The position numbers and the translations under genes are program-made. This document shows positions 44,525 through 53,291 of a stretch of 64,000 nt of DNA, one piece after another (position 1 is the first letter of the stretch; every line of letters starts with the position of its first letter). Under the pieces are notes generated by a model, which was not told where the DNA came from, did not search any database, and saw only the letters and a list, made by a program, of their open reading frames with translations. Location of the stretch: assembly GCA_039821145.1 (NCBI GenBank), contig JBCBOS010000034.1:15712-79711 (forward strand). The letters are read 5' to 3'. This stretch comes from JBCCSZ01 sp039821145 (GTDB lineage: Bacteria; Bacteroidota; Bacteroidia; Chitinophagales; Saprospiraceae).

Positions 44525-45844
44525 TCATTTTGGCCCCGTCGTCTCCCATTCGATCAGGTAAGGAACAAGGGGGATTCCCTTGGCATCCCGAAAACCGGCC
44601 CCCACTTGCAATTGATATTTTTTGTTGGGCTCCAATGGTGCAATTTCAAAACTCACAGAACGAGCATCCTGTGCAAAGCCATTGAATTTTTCGATCCGGA
44701 TGGCATGACCTGCTCCCAATGGGCCAAACTCAAATTGTCGATGACGAGTTGCCATTTTATCGGAAAACAAAATGCGCATCTCCTTGGTCCCAGGAGAAAT
44801 TCCCTGTCCATAAGCTGCACTCGGTTCCACGGCCACAACCGTTGGACGCATCTCCTCAAACAGCTGCCGATAAGTCTCCAAGGGTTCCGAAAAATATCCG
44901 GAAGCTTCCACAAAGGCGATCAAGTCTGCCTCATTGTTGTAGTCCAGTTCGATCATTTCTTTGATGGCCACCCTCGAATCGCTGGCGTTTTGGTAATGTC
45001 CCTCACAAATTTTGTAGCCGATGTAATAAGCCAAATCCCGCATTCCGAATTCGTTGTCGACACTGTTCCAAAGCCAATTGGAAAAAGAGGGAGAAAACAT
45101 CTCCTTGACATAGGCGGCTTTGACGCGCTCGTCATTTTCTCGTCCGTAGGCAATCTGCGGGTTGGGCGAGTCTACGCCCAATGCTTTTTCTGCAACAAAT
45201 TCGGCTACGCCTTCCAATACGGTTTGTGCCAATAGATTGTACCCAATGGTGCTGCTTTGTTGGGTATGGACATATTCATGAACATTGAGAAAAACGATGT
45301 TGCGCCCCGGCTCTGTTTGGAAGAAATCACCTAAGTGGGAAAGTCTTTCCGAAAGTTCATCTGCAGGTGTTTCGGCATTGGAGAAGGCCAGCTCTGTCCC
45401 GATGAGGATCATGCTATCCACAGTGGTGCCATTGCTCCGCAGCGCGCCGATGGTGAAATAGATTTTGGCGGGCTTCAGCTCTGGATACAAAGACCGCAAC
45501 TGTTGAATGCCTCGCTCCAAGTCTCCTGATACCTCCTTGGATTGATGGGTATTGGGCCGCACAGCTTTCCAAAATTTTGGGTACTCCCGAATGGCTTGCA
45601 GGTATTCTTGGGGCGTGTAATTTCTGGCCTGGAACATGGCTTGCTGGCCGGGACTCGCCCGATCCCAAAACAACTCGTTGAAGGCTTGCAGCTGTTGGGA
45701 AGAATCTTGGGTCGTTGCGATTTGGTCGTAGGCTTCCCAGAAGCGATCCACATCGCTGGTTTCGATGAATTTGCCGCTTGGGGTAGGTCGACCACATGCG
45801 ATGAGCAACACCAGTAGACTGAAGAGAAAAGTACCTTTGTTCAT
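44525..45844 (-). CDS. Putative zinc metallopeptidase lipoprotein (HExxH) with Ig-like C-terminal domain
   Basis: 439 aa from ATG 45844 (lipobox VLLIAC, C17); the frame is open upstream to 46063, which would bury the signal. Residues about 25-330 include a zinc site HEYVH (189-193) in FLNVHEYVHTQQ, with acidic candidates in LEGVAEF (211, 215) as third ligand, like DUF2268-type predicted Zn-dependent proteases. The last 100 residues form an Ig-like sandwich of the bacterial Big_5 type (GTKEMRILFSDKM, LEPNKKYQLQVGAGF). Cell-envelope proteolysis is the likely role; the target is unknown. It is separated from its upstream neighbour by a 558-base gap. Confidence 0.78.
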   Translation of the reverse strand: MNKGTFLFSLLVLLIACGRPTPSGKFIETSDVDRFWEAYDQIATTQDSSQQLQAFNELFWDRASPGQQAMFQARNYTPQEYLQAIREYPKFWKAVRPNTHQSKEVSGDLERGIQQLRSLYPELKPAKIYFTIGALRSNGTTVDSMILIGTELAFSNAETPADELSERLSHLGDFFQTEPGRNIVFLNVHEYVHTQQSSTIGYNLLAQTVLEGVAEFVAEKALGVDSPNPQIAYGRENDERVKAAYVKEMFSPSFSNWLWNSVDNEFGMRDLAYYIGYKICEGHYQNASDSRVAIKEMIELDYNNEADLIAFVEASGYFSEPLETYRQLFEEMRPTVVAVEPSAAYGQGISPGTKEMRILFSDKMATRHRQFEFGPLGAGHAIRIEKFNGFAQDARSVSFEIAPLEPNKKYQLQVGAGFRDAKGIPLVPYLIEWETTGPK

Positions 45845-46402
45845 ACTCTTTGCTGTTTGATGAAAAATGATGATTGACAGATGGATTCGCAAGCAGCTGG
45901 AGGTCTTTGACAGGGTGTGACAAAGGCAGCTGGCGGATCGTTTGCTACTGGTGTTGGTGGGGGAATGGGTTGGGAGGAGAGTTGGGATGGGCCTTTGTGG
46001 GTGGGACCCACCCTCTAGGCGACCACAAAAAATCGCCCCTTTTTGGAACCGCACCCAAGGCACGACTCCGCCAACCCAAACCTGGACTCATTGGCCCAAA
46101 AGGGAATATTTTTTTACTCCGACAAATCACCTCCGCGGACCGGCAATTTGGCTTTCATACCATAATAGGACACGGCACCCCACCAAATTCCATAAATTTT
46201 CAAAACATTTTTATTTATCAAATTATTACTTTTTATTTTCAATACTGATTGTCAGCTTATTACAAGTCAAATTATAAAAAATAAATTATTTGATTTGATA
46301 TTTTTATTTTCATAATACAAAGGCCAAAATGGAATGCTGACAAGAGAAATGGACCGTCCAATCCTCCAAATCCAACCTCTTTTGCCCAAGCAAAGTCATC
46401 CC
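45845..46402. other. Intergenic region
   Basis: 558 bases. A near-perfect palindrome (GGGTGGGACCCACCC) lies near 46000. The stretch 46195-46325 is very A/T rich. I see no gene. Confidence 0.4.
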
Positions 46403-47488
46403 TTAGGTCAGATCAATCTGACGGCCTTCCCGAGCAGATTGATAAATGGCCTCCACAATCCGGATGTCGCGCATGCCCTCCTCTCCTGGCACCAGTACCG
46501 GACGATCTTTCAAAATTGCCATGGCATCATTGTCCATTTGCCGAGCTTGTTGGTTGTCGATGGTTTTGTTGAGCAGGGTGCCATCGCTGCACTGACCCTG
46601 TACACCGTTGTAAGACTGGAAAGGTTGAAGTCCATACCATCCTTTTTTGCAGTCTACCCGCAAGTCGTTCATGCCCATGCCCAAGCTGGTCTTGCCCTCC
46701 GCTTGTAGGCCGGTGGCAAAGCCCAAGACAAATTGAGTTGTCTCATCGACTTCCTTGTAAATCTCTGGTCGGGTGGTCGAATGAGAAGCCGAGATCACAG
46801 AATTTGGCTCCATGCCGCTGGCATAGCGAATGGCATTGAGTGGGTATACACCCATATCGTACATGGCTCCTCCCCCCATTTTCTTTTCAAATTTCCAATG
46901 CCTGGACCGACCGTCCAGATAGCCAGCTGCTGCCTTGATGGATACCTGCTCCCCAAAAGGCTTGCTCTCGGCATACTCCATGATCGTCTGAGTATTGGGC
47001 TCGTGGTGCATGCGATACCCGATGGATAACTTCACCTTGTTTTTCTGACAAGCCTTGATGATTTGCTGACATTCCTCCACCGTTCGAGCCATTGGCTTTT
47101 CACACCACACATGCTTGCCAATGTTGGCAGCCCGGACGCTGTACTCACAGTGCATGGAAGTCGGCAGTACAATGTAGACAACATCAATGTCTGGATTGTC
47201 AGCCATCTTTTCGAAGTTGCCGTAGTTGTAGACATTCTTATCTGGAATGTCATATTTCCTTTGCCAAAGGGGGATTTTGGACGGAGTCCCCGTAACAATG
47301 CCAGCCAAGTAACAATTGTCGGTCAACTGCAAGGCCGGAGCCAACAAATCGGTGCTGTAGTATCCCAGGCCAACAAGTGCGACACCCAATTTTTTCTTTG
47401 GCTGCTGAGATCCCAAACATGCGTAAGGCAACACCAAGGCTGTACTGGCCAAGGCAGATTGGCGGAGAAAACTTCTACGTGATAACAT
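46403..47488 (-). CDS. Gfo/Idh/MocA family oxidoreductase with Tat signal
   Basis: 361 aa from ATG 47488. The N-terminus (LSRRSFLRQSALAST) is a twin-arginine export signal, so the enzyme acts in the periplasm or beyond. A Rossmann fold follows (GVALVGLGYYSTDLL, residues 35-50), with the family motif CEKPMA (EKP at 130-132) and the C-terminal GGGAMYDMGVYPLN block. It is closest in style to glucose-fructose-oxidoreductase-like exported members of this family, which carry a tightly bound NADP cofactor. The substrate, probably a sugar, cannot be told. It is a single gene flanked by long non-coding gaps. Confidence 0.88.
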   Translation of the reverse strand: MLSRRSFLRQSALASTALVLPYACLGSQQPKKKLGVALVGLGYYSTDLLAPALQLTDNCYLAGIVTGTPSKIPLWQRKYDIPDKNVYNYGNFEKMADNPDIDVVYIVLPTSMHCEYSVRAANIGKHVWCEKPMARTVEECQQIIKACQKNKVKLSIGYRMHHEPNTQTIMEYAESKPFGEQVSIKAAAGYLDGRSRHWKFEKKMGGGAMYDMGVYPLNAIRYASGMEPNSVISASHSTTRPEIYKEVDETTQFVLGFATGLQAEGKTSLGMGMNDLRVDCKKGWYGLQPFQSYNGVQGQCSDGTLLNKTIDNQQARQMDNDAMAILKDRPVLVPGEEGMRDIRIVEAIYQSAREGRQIDLT

Positions 47489-48115
47489 AACGCTAAGGGT
47501 TTAATGAGGTGATGCAAACTTTCCTCCACTGACCAGCACCGCTGCCTGATTTCCAGGGCGAGTAAAAATTAACGTAATGCGTATGGGCTAAAATACAAGA
47601 GCCATCCAATCATTCTGACAAAAACTGACCCATTGAAAATCAATGAATTGTGGGCTGTCGTCGGGTAGATAAGTTTACATCAACTCGATCATGGAAAAAT
47701 CGAGAATGTAGAATCGACTTGGTATTTTTTGATGCAAATAAGCGGATCGATTGACCAGAAAGATCATTGCAAGCATCAGTGATTGTGTGTTGTGGAGTAC
47801 ATAGGCATTAAGCAAGACAACCCAATATAAGATTTCTGTCAGAAAATAGGGCCTCCCAATTCATCTTTCCTGGGCAAATGCTCCCCTCTGGAAGATCATG
47901 ATGCCCCTGCTTACCCCCAATTCGCTCTGCATCACAAACGCAAAAAGGGAATACAAACAAGGCATTTTACACCTTATTTGATGACAAAGATTAAAATTAT
48001 CACTTTTTTAGGTAAATAAAGTCAGCAAATAGTTGGTAAGTCATCAGTGCTTGATTATATTTGTGCTGTCGAATCCAGTAGTTAGTTTACCAATACCAAT
48101 TTAACACCATTGTGA

Positions 48116-48172
48116 ACCAAGCCGTCAAAGGCTTGGTCACCACCGGATGCATTCTTTGGCGGGAATGCATCC
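48116..48172. repeat. REP-like pair of adjacent palindromes
   Basis: Two perfect hairpins lie side by side: ACCAAGCC/GGCTTGGT (48116-48123, 48130-48137) and GGATGCATTC/GAATGCATCC (48145-48154, 48163-48172). This twin-hairpin arrangement in a non-coding gap resembles REP/REPIN elements mobilised by RAYT-type transposases, but I saw no other copy in the window. Confidence 0.4.
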
Positions 48173-48312
48173 CTATAAAGCTATGAAAAGTAAGCCAATC
48201 ATTCTTATAGGCTCGGGCCAGACGCCCCATCTTGAGCTCTCCGGTACAGCATGATGCCGGACAGGGATTGTTATGTCCTTTCTGCCCTGTGGAGCTTATG
48301 AGAATGCCCAAA

Positions 48313-48360
48313 AATGCGATCCCCCAAGCCACTGTCGTGCAGCTTGGGGGATGCTTTTTT
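48313..48360. terminator. Bidirectional intrinsic terminator
   Basis: A perfect 11-bp GC-rich stem (48319-48329 with 48342-48352) is followed by TTTTTT on plus and by CATTTTT on minus. It is 20 bases past the pirin stop codon and can also stop plus-strand transcription from the empty gap. Confidence 0.8.
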
Positions 48361-48381
48361 GGAGAATGAGAAAATTTGAAA

Positions 48382-49290
48382 TCAGGACAGTTGCATGGGG
48401 ACTTCCATCAACAAAAATTGTGCTGTGCTGTCCGCTTTGATGCGGAAATTGTCGACATCCCAGATGCCAAAACCATCCCGGCGGTTCAATTTCTGCCCTT
48501 CAATGGTCACATCGCCTTCCAATACGAAAGCGTAGACACCGTTGCCTGGGCGTTTCAGCTGATAGGTGGTCTCAAATCCAGGGGTCCACTCTCCCAAGTG
48601 AAACCAGGCGTCTTGGTGAATCCAAACACCATCATCCTCTGCATTTGGCGAAAGCACTTGTACCAAATTGTTGTGCAAGTCCTTTGGATCATAGCGAATG
48701 TCGTCATAACGAGGCCGTACATTTCGCTCGTTGGGGAACAACCAGATTTGCAGAAAACGGACCTCATCACTGGCACTGTCATTGAATTCGGAATGCTCGA
48801 TTCCCGTCCCAGCACTCATCACCTGTACATTGCCCTTGCTGATGACATGGGTGTTGCCCAGGGTATCTTTGTGGCGGAGTGCTCCCGACAAGGGAATGGA
48901 AATGATCTCCATATTGTCGTGTGGATGGGTGCGGAATCCCATACCGCCTGTGACGACATCGTCGTTGAGAACCCGCAGGACACCAAAGTTGGTTCTCTGG
49001 GGGTTGTAGTAGTTGGCAAAGCTAAAAGAGTGGTGTGATTTCAGCCATCCATGGTTGGCATGCCCACGGGTACTGGCTTTGTGCAATACAGTTTTCATGG
49101 TTTTGATCTCCTCGTTTGGTAAGTGATTGAATCCGACTTGTCTCATGGGGTCATCGACCGGAACGTCCTTCATCAACTTGTCGTAGGTCGAATCGGACTT
49201 CTCTGGCGTACCAGCCTGCCCAATTGCTGGAAGGGCTGAGCTTGCGGCCAACCCGAGTAGGGACTTCTTGATGAATTCTTTTCGATCCAT
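48382..49290 (-). CDS. Pirin-family protein with N-terminal export extension
   Basis: 302 aa from ATG 49290. Residues 1-27 (MDRKEFIKKSLLGLAASS) look like a Tat-type or Sec signal, with RK in place of RR, and residues 28-64 form a linker. A complete pirin begins at M65 (MKTVLHKASTRG), with the double-cupin metal site in FRTHPHDNMEI and GTGIEHSEFN. Pirins bind iron, and some have quercetinase activity or act as redox sensors; they are usually cytosolic. A second start at M65 (49098) has a strong Shine-Dalgarno sequence, so both an exported and a cytosolic form are possible. It is downstream of an AraC regulator on the same strand (76-base gap). Confidence 0.88.
   Translation of the reverse strand: MDRKEFIKKSLLGLAASSALPAIGQAGTPEKSDSTYDKLMKDVPVDDPMRQVGFNHLPNEEIKTMKTVLHKASTRGHANHGWLKSHHSFSFANYYNPQRTNFGVLRVLNDDVVTGGMGFRTHPHDNMEIISIPLSGALRHKDTLGNTHVISKGNVQVMSAGTGIEHSEFNDSASDEVRFLQIWLFPNERNVRPRYDDIRYDPKDLHNNLVQVLSPNAEDDGVWIHQDAWFHLGEWTPGFETTYQLKRPGNGVYAFVLEGDVTIEGQKLNRRDGFGIWDVDNFRIKADSTAQFLLMEVPMQLS
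49108..49113 (-). promoter_or_regulatory. Strong internal ribosome binding site within the pirin gene
   Basis: GAGGAG lies 9 bases upstream of the in-frame ATG at 49098, exactly where a canonical pirin would start. Most genes in this window lack such a sequence, so it stands out. It could allow internal initiation of a cytosolic form. Confidence 0.5.
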
Positions 49291-49366
49291 GTTTTTTCTT
49301 TTGATTCAAAATTGCAGGTTTATCACATCTTTCAAAAGGGAAAAAACACGGATTTTGTTGTAAAAA

Positions 49367-50260
49367 TCATCGTTTCGAGGAAAAACTGGCTGATATTTGG
49401 CGACGAAAGGCACTGAAGGTGATCCCCTGCCTTTTTTTGAACAGCTTGCTGAAGTGGGCCGCATCTTCAAATCCCAACTGCCACGCAATCTGTTTCATGC
49501 TGCTGTCTGAGAAAAGAGCAATCCGACGGGCTTCCAATACGATGCGGTCCTGTATGAAATCTTTGACCGACCGCCCCGTCTCTGCCTTGATCACTTCATT
49601 GAGATAGTTGGCGGTGAGCTGTTGTGCAGCTGCATAGTGGCGCACTTGGTGCTCTTGCCGAAAAGAATGTTCGAGGGTCTTTTTGAACTGGCGGACAATC
49701 TCGGCCTTGCGCTGATTGGGAGGGAGTTGTGAAGGAATGGTTTGGCTGCTGATCCGTTGCAGTTTGAGCAACAACAGTTTGAGCAAAGTGCCAATCATGT
49801 CCAAGCGCAAGGGGTGATCGGAACGGTACTCGCAGGCGATTTGCCCGATGAGTTGCAAAAATTCAGGGCGGGCTGCGGGAGGAAGCTGCAAGGGTGGTAC
49901 TGCTTCGCAATCGAAAAACACCCCTAAATCAAACAGTTGTTCTGGCGGCAGGCTGTGGCTCTGTAGAAAATCGGCAGTGAAAAGCAAGACATGCCCGCGT
50001 GGCCCTGCTTCCACATCAATCTGATGGACTTGCTCGGGACTGATGCAGTAGACAGTGTAGGCTTCCAGGGGATAATCCCGAAAGTCCAACTGATGGGTTC
50101 CTTTGGCTTGCTCCACCAGGATGAGAACAAAATAGTCGTGCCGGTGAGCGGGCTCTTTGCTGGGCGGGCGCTGCCATTCGGCCTCCTGCATGCTTTTGTA
50201 GCGAAAAGGGACATCCAAGGACTCGGTGCGGATGATGGGAACGGTAGGCTTGGCACTCAT
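49367..50260 (-). CDS. AraC-family transcriptional regulator
   Basis: 297 aa from ATG 50260, the first ATG in the frame. The N-terminal half is a cupin-like effector domain (PAHRHDYFVLILVEQAKGTHQLDF, TVYCISPEQVHQIDV). The C-terminal 100 residues contain the two helix-turn-helix motifs of AraC proteins (AAAQQLTANYLNEVIKAETGRSVKDFI; MKQIAWQLGFEDAAHFSKLFKKRQG). It probably senses a small molecule and activates nearby genes; the exported pirin gene 76 bases downstream on the same strand is the likely target or operon partner. Confidence 0.9.
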   Translation of the reverse strand: MSAKPTVPIIRTESLDVPFRYKSMQEAEWQRPPSKEPAHRHDYFVLILVEQAKGTHQLDFRDYPLEAYTVYCISPEQVHQIDVEAGPRGHVLLFTADFLQSHSLPPEQLFDLGVFFDCEAVPPLQLPPAARPEFLQLIGQIACEYRSDHPLRLDMIGTLLKLLLLKLQRISSQTIPSQLPPNQRKAEIVRQFKKTLEHSFRQEHQVRHYAAAQQLTANYLNEVIKAETGRSVKDFIQDRIVLEARRIALFSDSSMKQIAWQLGFEDAAHFSKLFKKRQGITFSAFRRQISASFSSKR

Positions 50261-50403
50261 AATGACCGACAAGGTAGACAAATCTCACTACAGTTGCCAT
50301 TTCCGCAGTCACAGGGGCAAAACAAAAGCCCAGCTTCACAGCTGGACTTTACAATCAACAAGTGTCTATAAAATAGGTTTTGGGGAAATCCAGTGTGCCG
50401 GGG

Positions 50404-50754
50404 CTACTCCTGCTTTGGCTCGATCATGCTGGCCACATCCAGGGCCGTTGCTTTTTGAGCAGTTTTTTGACAAGTCTTTTTAGCAGTGCAAGAAGGGCGG
50501 GCGTTGGTTTTGCTTGCAACGGACTTCTCAGTAGCTTCATAGCCAACAGTTTGGGCAGTAGCGGTGGATTTGCCTTTGGCACAAACTTGTTGACAGGCGG
50601 CCTTTTGGGCAGGGGTGCAAGCAGTTTTTGTCGCGCAAATTTTGGCGCAGGCTGCTTTTTGGGCGGCAGTACACTTGGCCGTTTGGGCAGAAAGCAGTTG
50701 GCTGCATCCCATGAGCAAGCCGATCAACATCAAGGAAAAAAGGGAACGTTTCAT
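50404..50754 (-). CDS. Small Cys-rich exported protein
   Basis: 116 aa from ATG 50754. The N-terminus (MKRSLFSLMLIGLLMGCSQ) is a signal; C17 sits in a possible lipobox, or cleavage occurs after LLSAQ. The mature part has two copies of CTxAQKAACxxxCA (residues 28-61 contain CTAAQKAACAKIC and CTPAQKAACQQVC), then a Thr/Ala/Lys-rich stretch and CTAKKTCQ. A metal-binding or disulphide-linked role is plausible. It diverges from a histidine kinase whose sensor domain is also Cys-rich. Confidence 0.75.
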   Translation of the reverse strand: MKRSLFSLMLIGLLMGCSQLLSAQTAKCTAAQKAACAKICATKTACTPAQKAACQQVCAKGKSTATAQTVGYEATEKSVASKTNARPSCTAKKTCQKTAQKATALDVASMIEPKQE

Positions 50755-50969
50755 AAGAGCTATTTTATCGTATCGTGAGTAATAATTTGTACCCTACAAA
50801 GGTAGGACGAGCGTCCGAACAGGGCTGTTTTGCAGCTGTTAGCCACTTGTTAACGAGCTGTTAAAGAGATACATAGCGGCGAGATATTCCGTTTTTTTGT
50901 AGGGAAAAGGGGCTCAATACTTGCAATCCACCCTTGTAGTTTCTCTGGGCTTTGCCAAAATCCAATAGC
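50755..50969. promoter_or_regulatory. Divergent promoter region
   Basis: 215 bases between the Cys-rich peptide gene and the histidine kinase gene. Both promoters must lie here; I cannot pick out exact boxes. A TTAGCCACTTGTTAACGAGCTGTTAA stretch near 50838-50863 contains two GTTAA-like repeats that could be a binding site. Confidence 0.4.
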
Positions 50970-52208
50970 ATGCGTTTGCCAAAAACGAATTACGTCATCG
51001 CCGCCTCCAGCCTAGCGCTCATTGCCCTGGTTGTCTTTCAGCTCAAATGGCTGATGGACTCTCATGAGCTGATCGCCGAGCAACTCGACCAAAAACTGAA
51101 GATGGCGCTTTGCTCTGCCGTCGAAAATCTGGACATGGAGGAAGTATCCTGCGAGGGAAGCAACTGCTGCTCCAACATGGGGCCACAAAGCGGACTGTTT
51201 CAGATCACAACTCCCAAACCTGTGAGCCGCGAACGATTGGACAGTGCTGTGGCCCAGGCTTTCACTTTTTACGACATCCAGTTGGAGTACCAAATCAATG
51301 TCATTGAAGAAGCTCCAGCTCCCGTCTGTGGCAGTTACAAAACTTATTACCAATGCTCCCTCATCCCTGGGGCTGCCTCCGATAAGCACCTCATCAGCAT
51401 GGAAATCCCCAATCGAGGCAATTACATTTTGGGCCAGATGAAGTTCATGCTCATTTCCTCCATCCTGATCCTGCTCTTCATCAGCTCCGTATTTGTCTTT
51501 GCCAATTACACCCTGTTGCGACAAAAGCGAATCGGCCAGATGAACAAGGATTTTTTCAACAACATGGCCCACGAATTTCGCACCCCTCTGACCAACATCT
51601 CTTTGGCCGGGAGAATGCTGGGCCGACAGGAGAGCATCCCCTCCGATCACAAGTATTTGTCCATTATACAAGCAGAGAGTAACAAACTCAAAGAACAGAT
51701 CGACAAGGTGCTCCAACTGACAAAACTGGAAAACGGAGAATACCACCTGGACAAAGAAGTCATTTCACCTGCCGAGCTGATCCGACAGGTCATCGATGGG
51801 ATGGGCTTGCAAATCCAGGAAAAGAAAGCCGAGGTCAATCTCCAAATCAAAGGAGACCACCCGACCCTCATCGCCGATAAGTTTCATCTGGGCAATGTCT
51901 TTCGGAATCTGCTGGACAATGCCCTCAAATATGCTGGTGAGCAACCGCGGATCGACATTTCACTCGAACCAAAAGAACAGGGCGTCCTCATTCACTTTCA
52001 AGACAACGGCATCGGCATTTGCCCCAAGGAACAATCTTGCATTTTTGACAAATACCATCGGGTATCCACTGGCAATGTTCACAACCAAAAGGGCTTTGGC
52101 ATTGGTTTGGCCTACGTCAAGCTCATCGTTGAACAACACAAAGGCTTTGTCAAAGTCTTCAGCGATCTGAACAAGGGGACCCGTTTTGATCTATTTCTGC
52201 CAGCCTAA
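50970..52208 (+). CDS. Sensor histidine kinase with Cys-rich periplasmic domain
   Basis: 412 aa from ATG 50970; an in-frame TTG at 50952 is less likely. Two membrane helices (residues about 8-27 and 155-180) enclose a sensor domain with six cysteines (MALCSAV, EVSCEG, SNCCSN, PVCGSY, YYQCSL). There is no HAMP domain. HisKA has H201 (MAHEFRTPLTNIS), and HATPase motifs follow (FRNLLDNALKYA, DNGIGI, GFGIGLAYVKLIV). It should phosphorylate the response regulator whose gene starts 12 bases downstream. The signal is unknown; redox or metal sensing through cysteines is a guess. Confidence 0.93.
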   Translation: MRLPKTNYVIAASSLALIALVVFQLKWLMDSHELIAEQLDQKLKMALCSAVENLDMEEVSCEGSNCCSNMGPQSGLFQITTPKPVSRERLDSAVAQAFTFYDIQLEYQINVIEEAPAPVCGSYKTYYQCSLIPGAASDKHLISMEIPNRGNYILGQMKFMLISSILILLFISSVFVFANYTLLRQKRIGQMNKDFFNNMAHEFRTPLTNISLAGRMLGRQESIPSDHKYLSIIQAESNKLKEQIDKVLQLTKLENGEYHLDKEVISPAELIRQVIDGMGLQIQEKKAEVNLQIKGDHPTLIADKFHLGNVFRNLLDNALKYAGEQPRIDISLEPKEQGVLIHFQDNGIGICPKEQSCIFDKYHRVSTGNVHNQKGFGIGLAYVKLIVEQHKGFVKVFSDLNKGTRFDLFLPA

Positions 52209-52220
52209 CCCAATCGTAAT

Positions 52221-52934
52221 ATGTCTGAAAATCAACGCCTGCTCATTGTCGAAGACGACATCCACCTGGGATTCCTGCTCATGGAATTTCTGGAGTCTGA
52301 AAAGTTCAATGTCAAACTTTGCCGCGACGGCCAATCCGGACTCATGAGTTTCAAAAAGGAATCCTTCGACCTTTGCATCCTCGATGTCATGCTGCCCCAA
52401 ACAGACGGCTTTTGCCTCGCCCGACAGATTCGCAAGGAGGACAAGGAAGTTCCCTTCCTGTTTTTGACCGCCCGATCCATGAAAGAGGACAAACTGCAAG
52501 GCTTTGCCGTAGGTGCCGAAGATTACATCACCAAGCCATTTGACGAGGAGGAGCTTTTGTGCCGCATCCAGGTCATCCTCCGCCGACAAGCCCAACAACA
52601 AATTCCAGAAGAAAAACCGACTTCCTTCGACCTTGGTCGCTATCACTTTGATTACAACAAACAAGAACTTTGCATCGAAGGCCATAGCCGACGGCTGACC
52701 GAAAAAGAAAATGAAGTGTTGCGCCTGCTGTGCCTCAAGCAAAACCAAATCCTCAAGCGCGATGAGGCTGTGGAAAAAATCTATGGCCGTCACGATTATT
52801 TTCTGGGACGCAGCTTCGACGTGTTCATCTCCCGCCTGCGCAAAATGCTCCGACAAGACAAGAGCATCCGCATCGAAAATGTATTCAAGGTAGGCTTCAT
52901 CCTCCATGTCCAAAACCCTCAGCAAGGCCATTAG
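52221..52934 (+). CDS. OmpR-family response regulator
   Basis: 237 aa from ATG 52221. The receiver domain has the acidic pair near ED10-11 (LIVEDDIHLG), phosphoacceptor D55 (LCILDVMLPQTDG) and K in DYITKPFDEEEL. The C-terminal winged helix (LTEKENEVLRLLCLKQNQILKRDEAVEKIYG ... SFDVFISRLRKML) is of the OmpR/PhoB type. It forms a two-gene operon with the upstream kinase and probably controls the divergent Cys-rich peptide gene, itself or both. Confidence 0.94.
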   Translation: MSENQRLLIVEDDIHLGFLLMEFLESEKFNVKLCRDGQSGLMSFKKESFDLCILDVMLPQTDGFCLARQIRKEDKEVPFLFLTARSMKEDKLQGFAVGAEDYITKPFDEEELLCRIQVILRRQAQQQIPEEKPTSFDLGRYHFDYNKQELCIEGHSRRLTEKENEVLRLLCLKQNQILKRDEAVEKIYGRHDYFLGRSFDVFISRLRKMLRQDKSIRIENVFKVGFILHVQNPQQGH

Positions 52935-52952
52935 CCCTTCCTCTATCGCCAA

Positions 52953-52984
52953 TAAAAAAACCGGCTGCTGTGTTCAGAGCCGGT
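52953..52984 (-). terminator. Minus-strand terminator, distal
   Basis: ACCGGCT/AGCCGGT stem (52960-52966, 52978-52984) followed on minus by TTTTTTTATT. It also lies 25 bases past the plus-strand response regulator stop and may help end that transcript. Confidence 0.7.
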
Positions 52985-53033
52985 CTTATATAACCTCCTT
53001 ATCGCTAAAGGAAAAATGCAGTCGAGAGAATGG

Positions 53034-53059
53034 TAAAAAAAACACCCCTGCTCGGGGTG
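53034..53059 (-). terminator. Minus-strand terminator, proximal
   Basis: CACCCC/GGGGTG stem (53043-53048, 53054-53059) followed on minus by eight U residues. It lies about 230 bases past the stop of the 53292 gene. Confidence 0.75.
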
Positions 53060-53291
53060 CTCATCATGTTCGAAAAACGAATGATACAACGTACAAGTCC
53101 AATGTATTCGAATAATTTGCCAAATGACAGCCCAGGGCAGAACCCATTTATCCGAAGAGGGCCAAAATCGTCCGATGGGTGGCCAAAATCGTCCAAGACA
53201 GGGAAAATCGCACGGAAAAGGCTTGTTTTCAAGGAAAAAACACGGCCATTCCTCATTGGCGATGAAGGTGGGAAATAGGTGCTTGTAAAGC

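Larger units (their letters stand above)
47489..48381. other. Long intergenic region with REP-like palindromes
   Basis: 893 bases with no supportable gene. It holds two adjacent REP-like hairpins (48116-48172) and a bidirectional terminator (48313-48360). The rest is AT-rich. Confidence 0.5.
52935..53291. other. Intergenic region between convergent units
   Basis: 357 bases. Two minus-strand terminators are present (52953-52984 and 53034-53059). Around 53160-53200 two short direct copies of CCAAAATCGTCC lie 22 bases apart. No gene. Confidence 0.55.

Noticed and set aside
48087..48332. Minus-strand open frame of 81 codons over the REP-like palindromes
   Set aside because: It consists largely of the two palindromes and the terminator arm, so it is not likely to be a protein.
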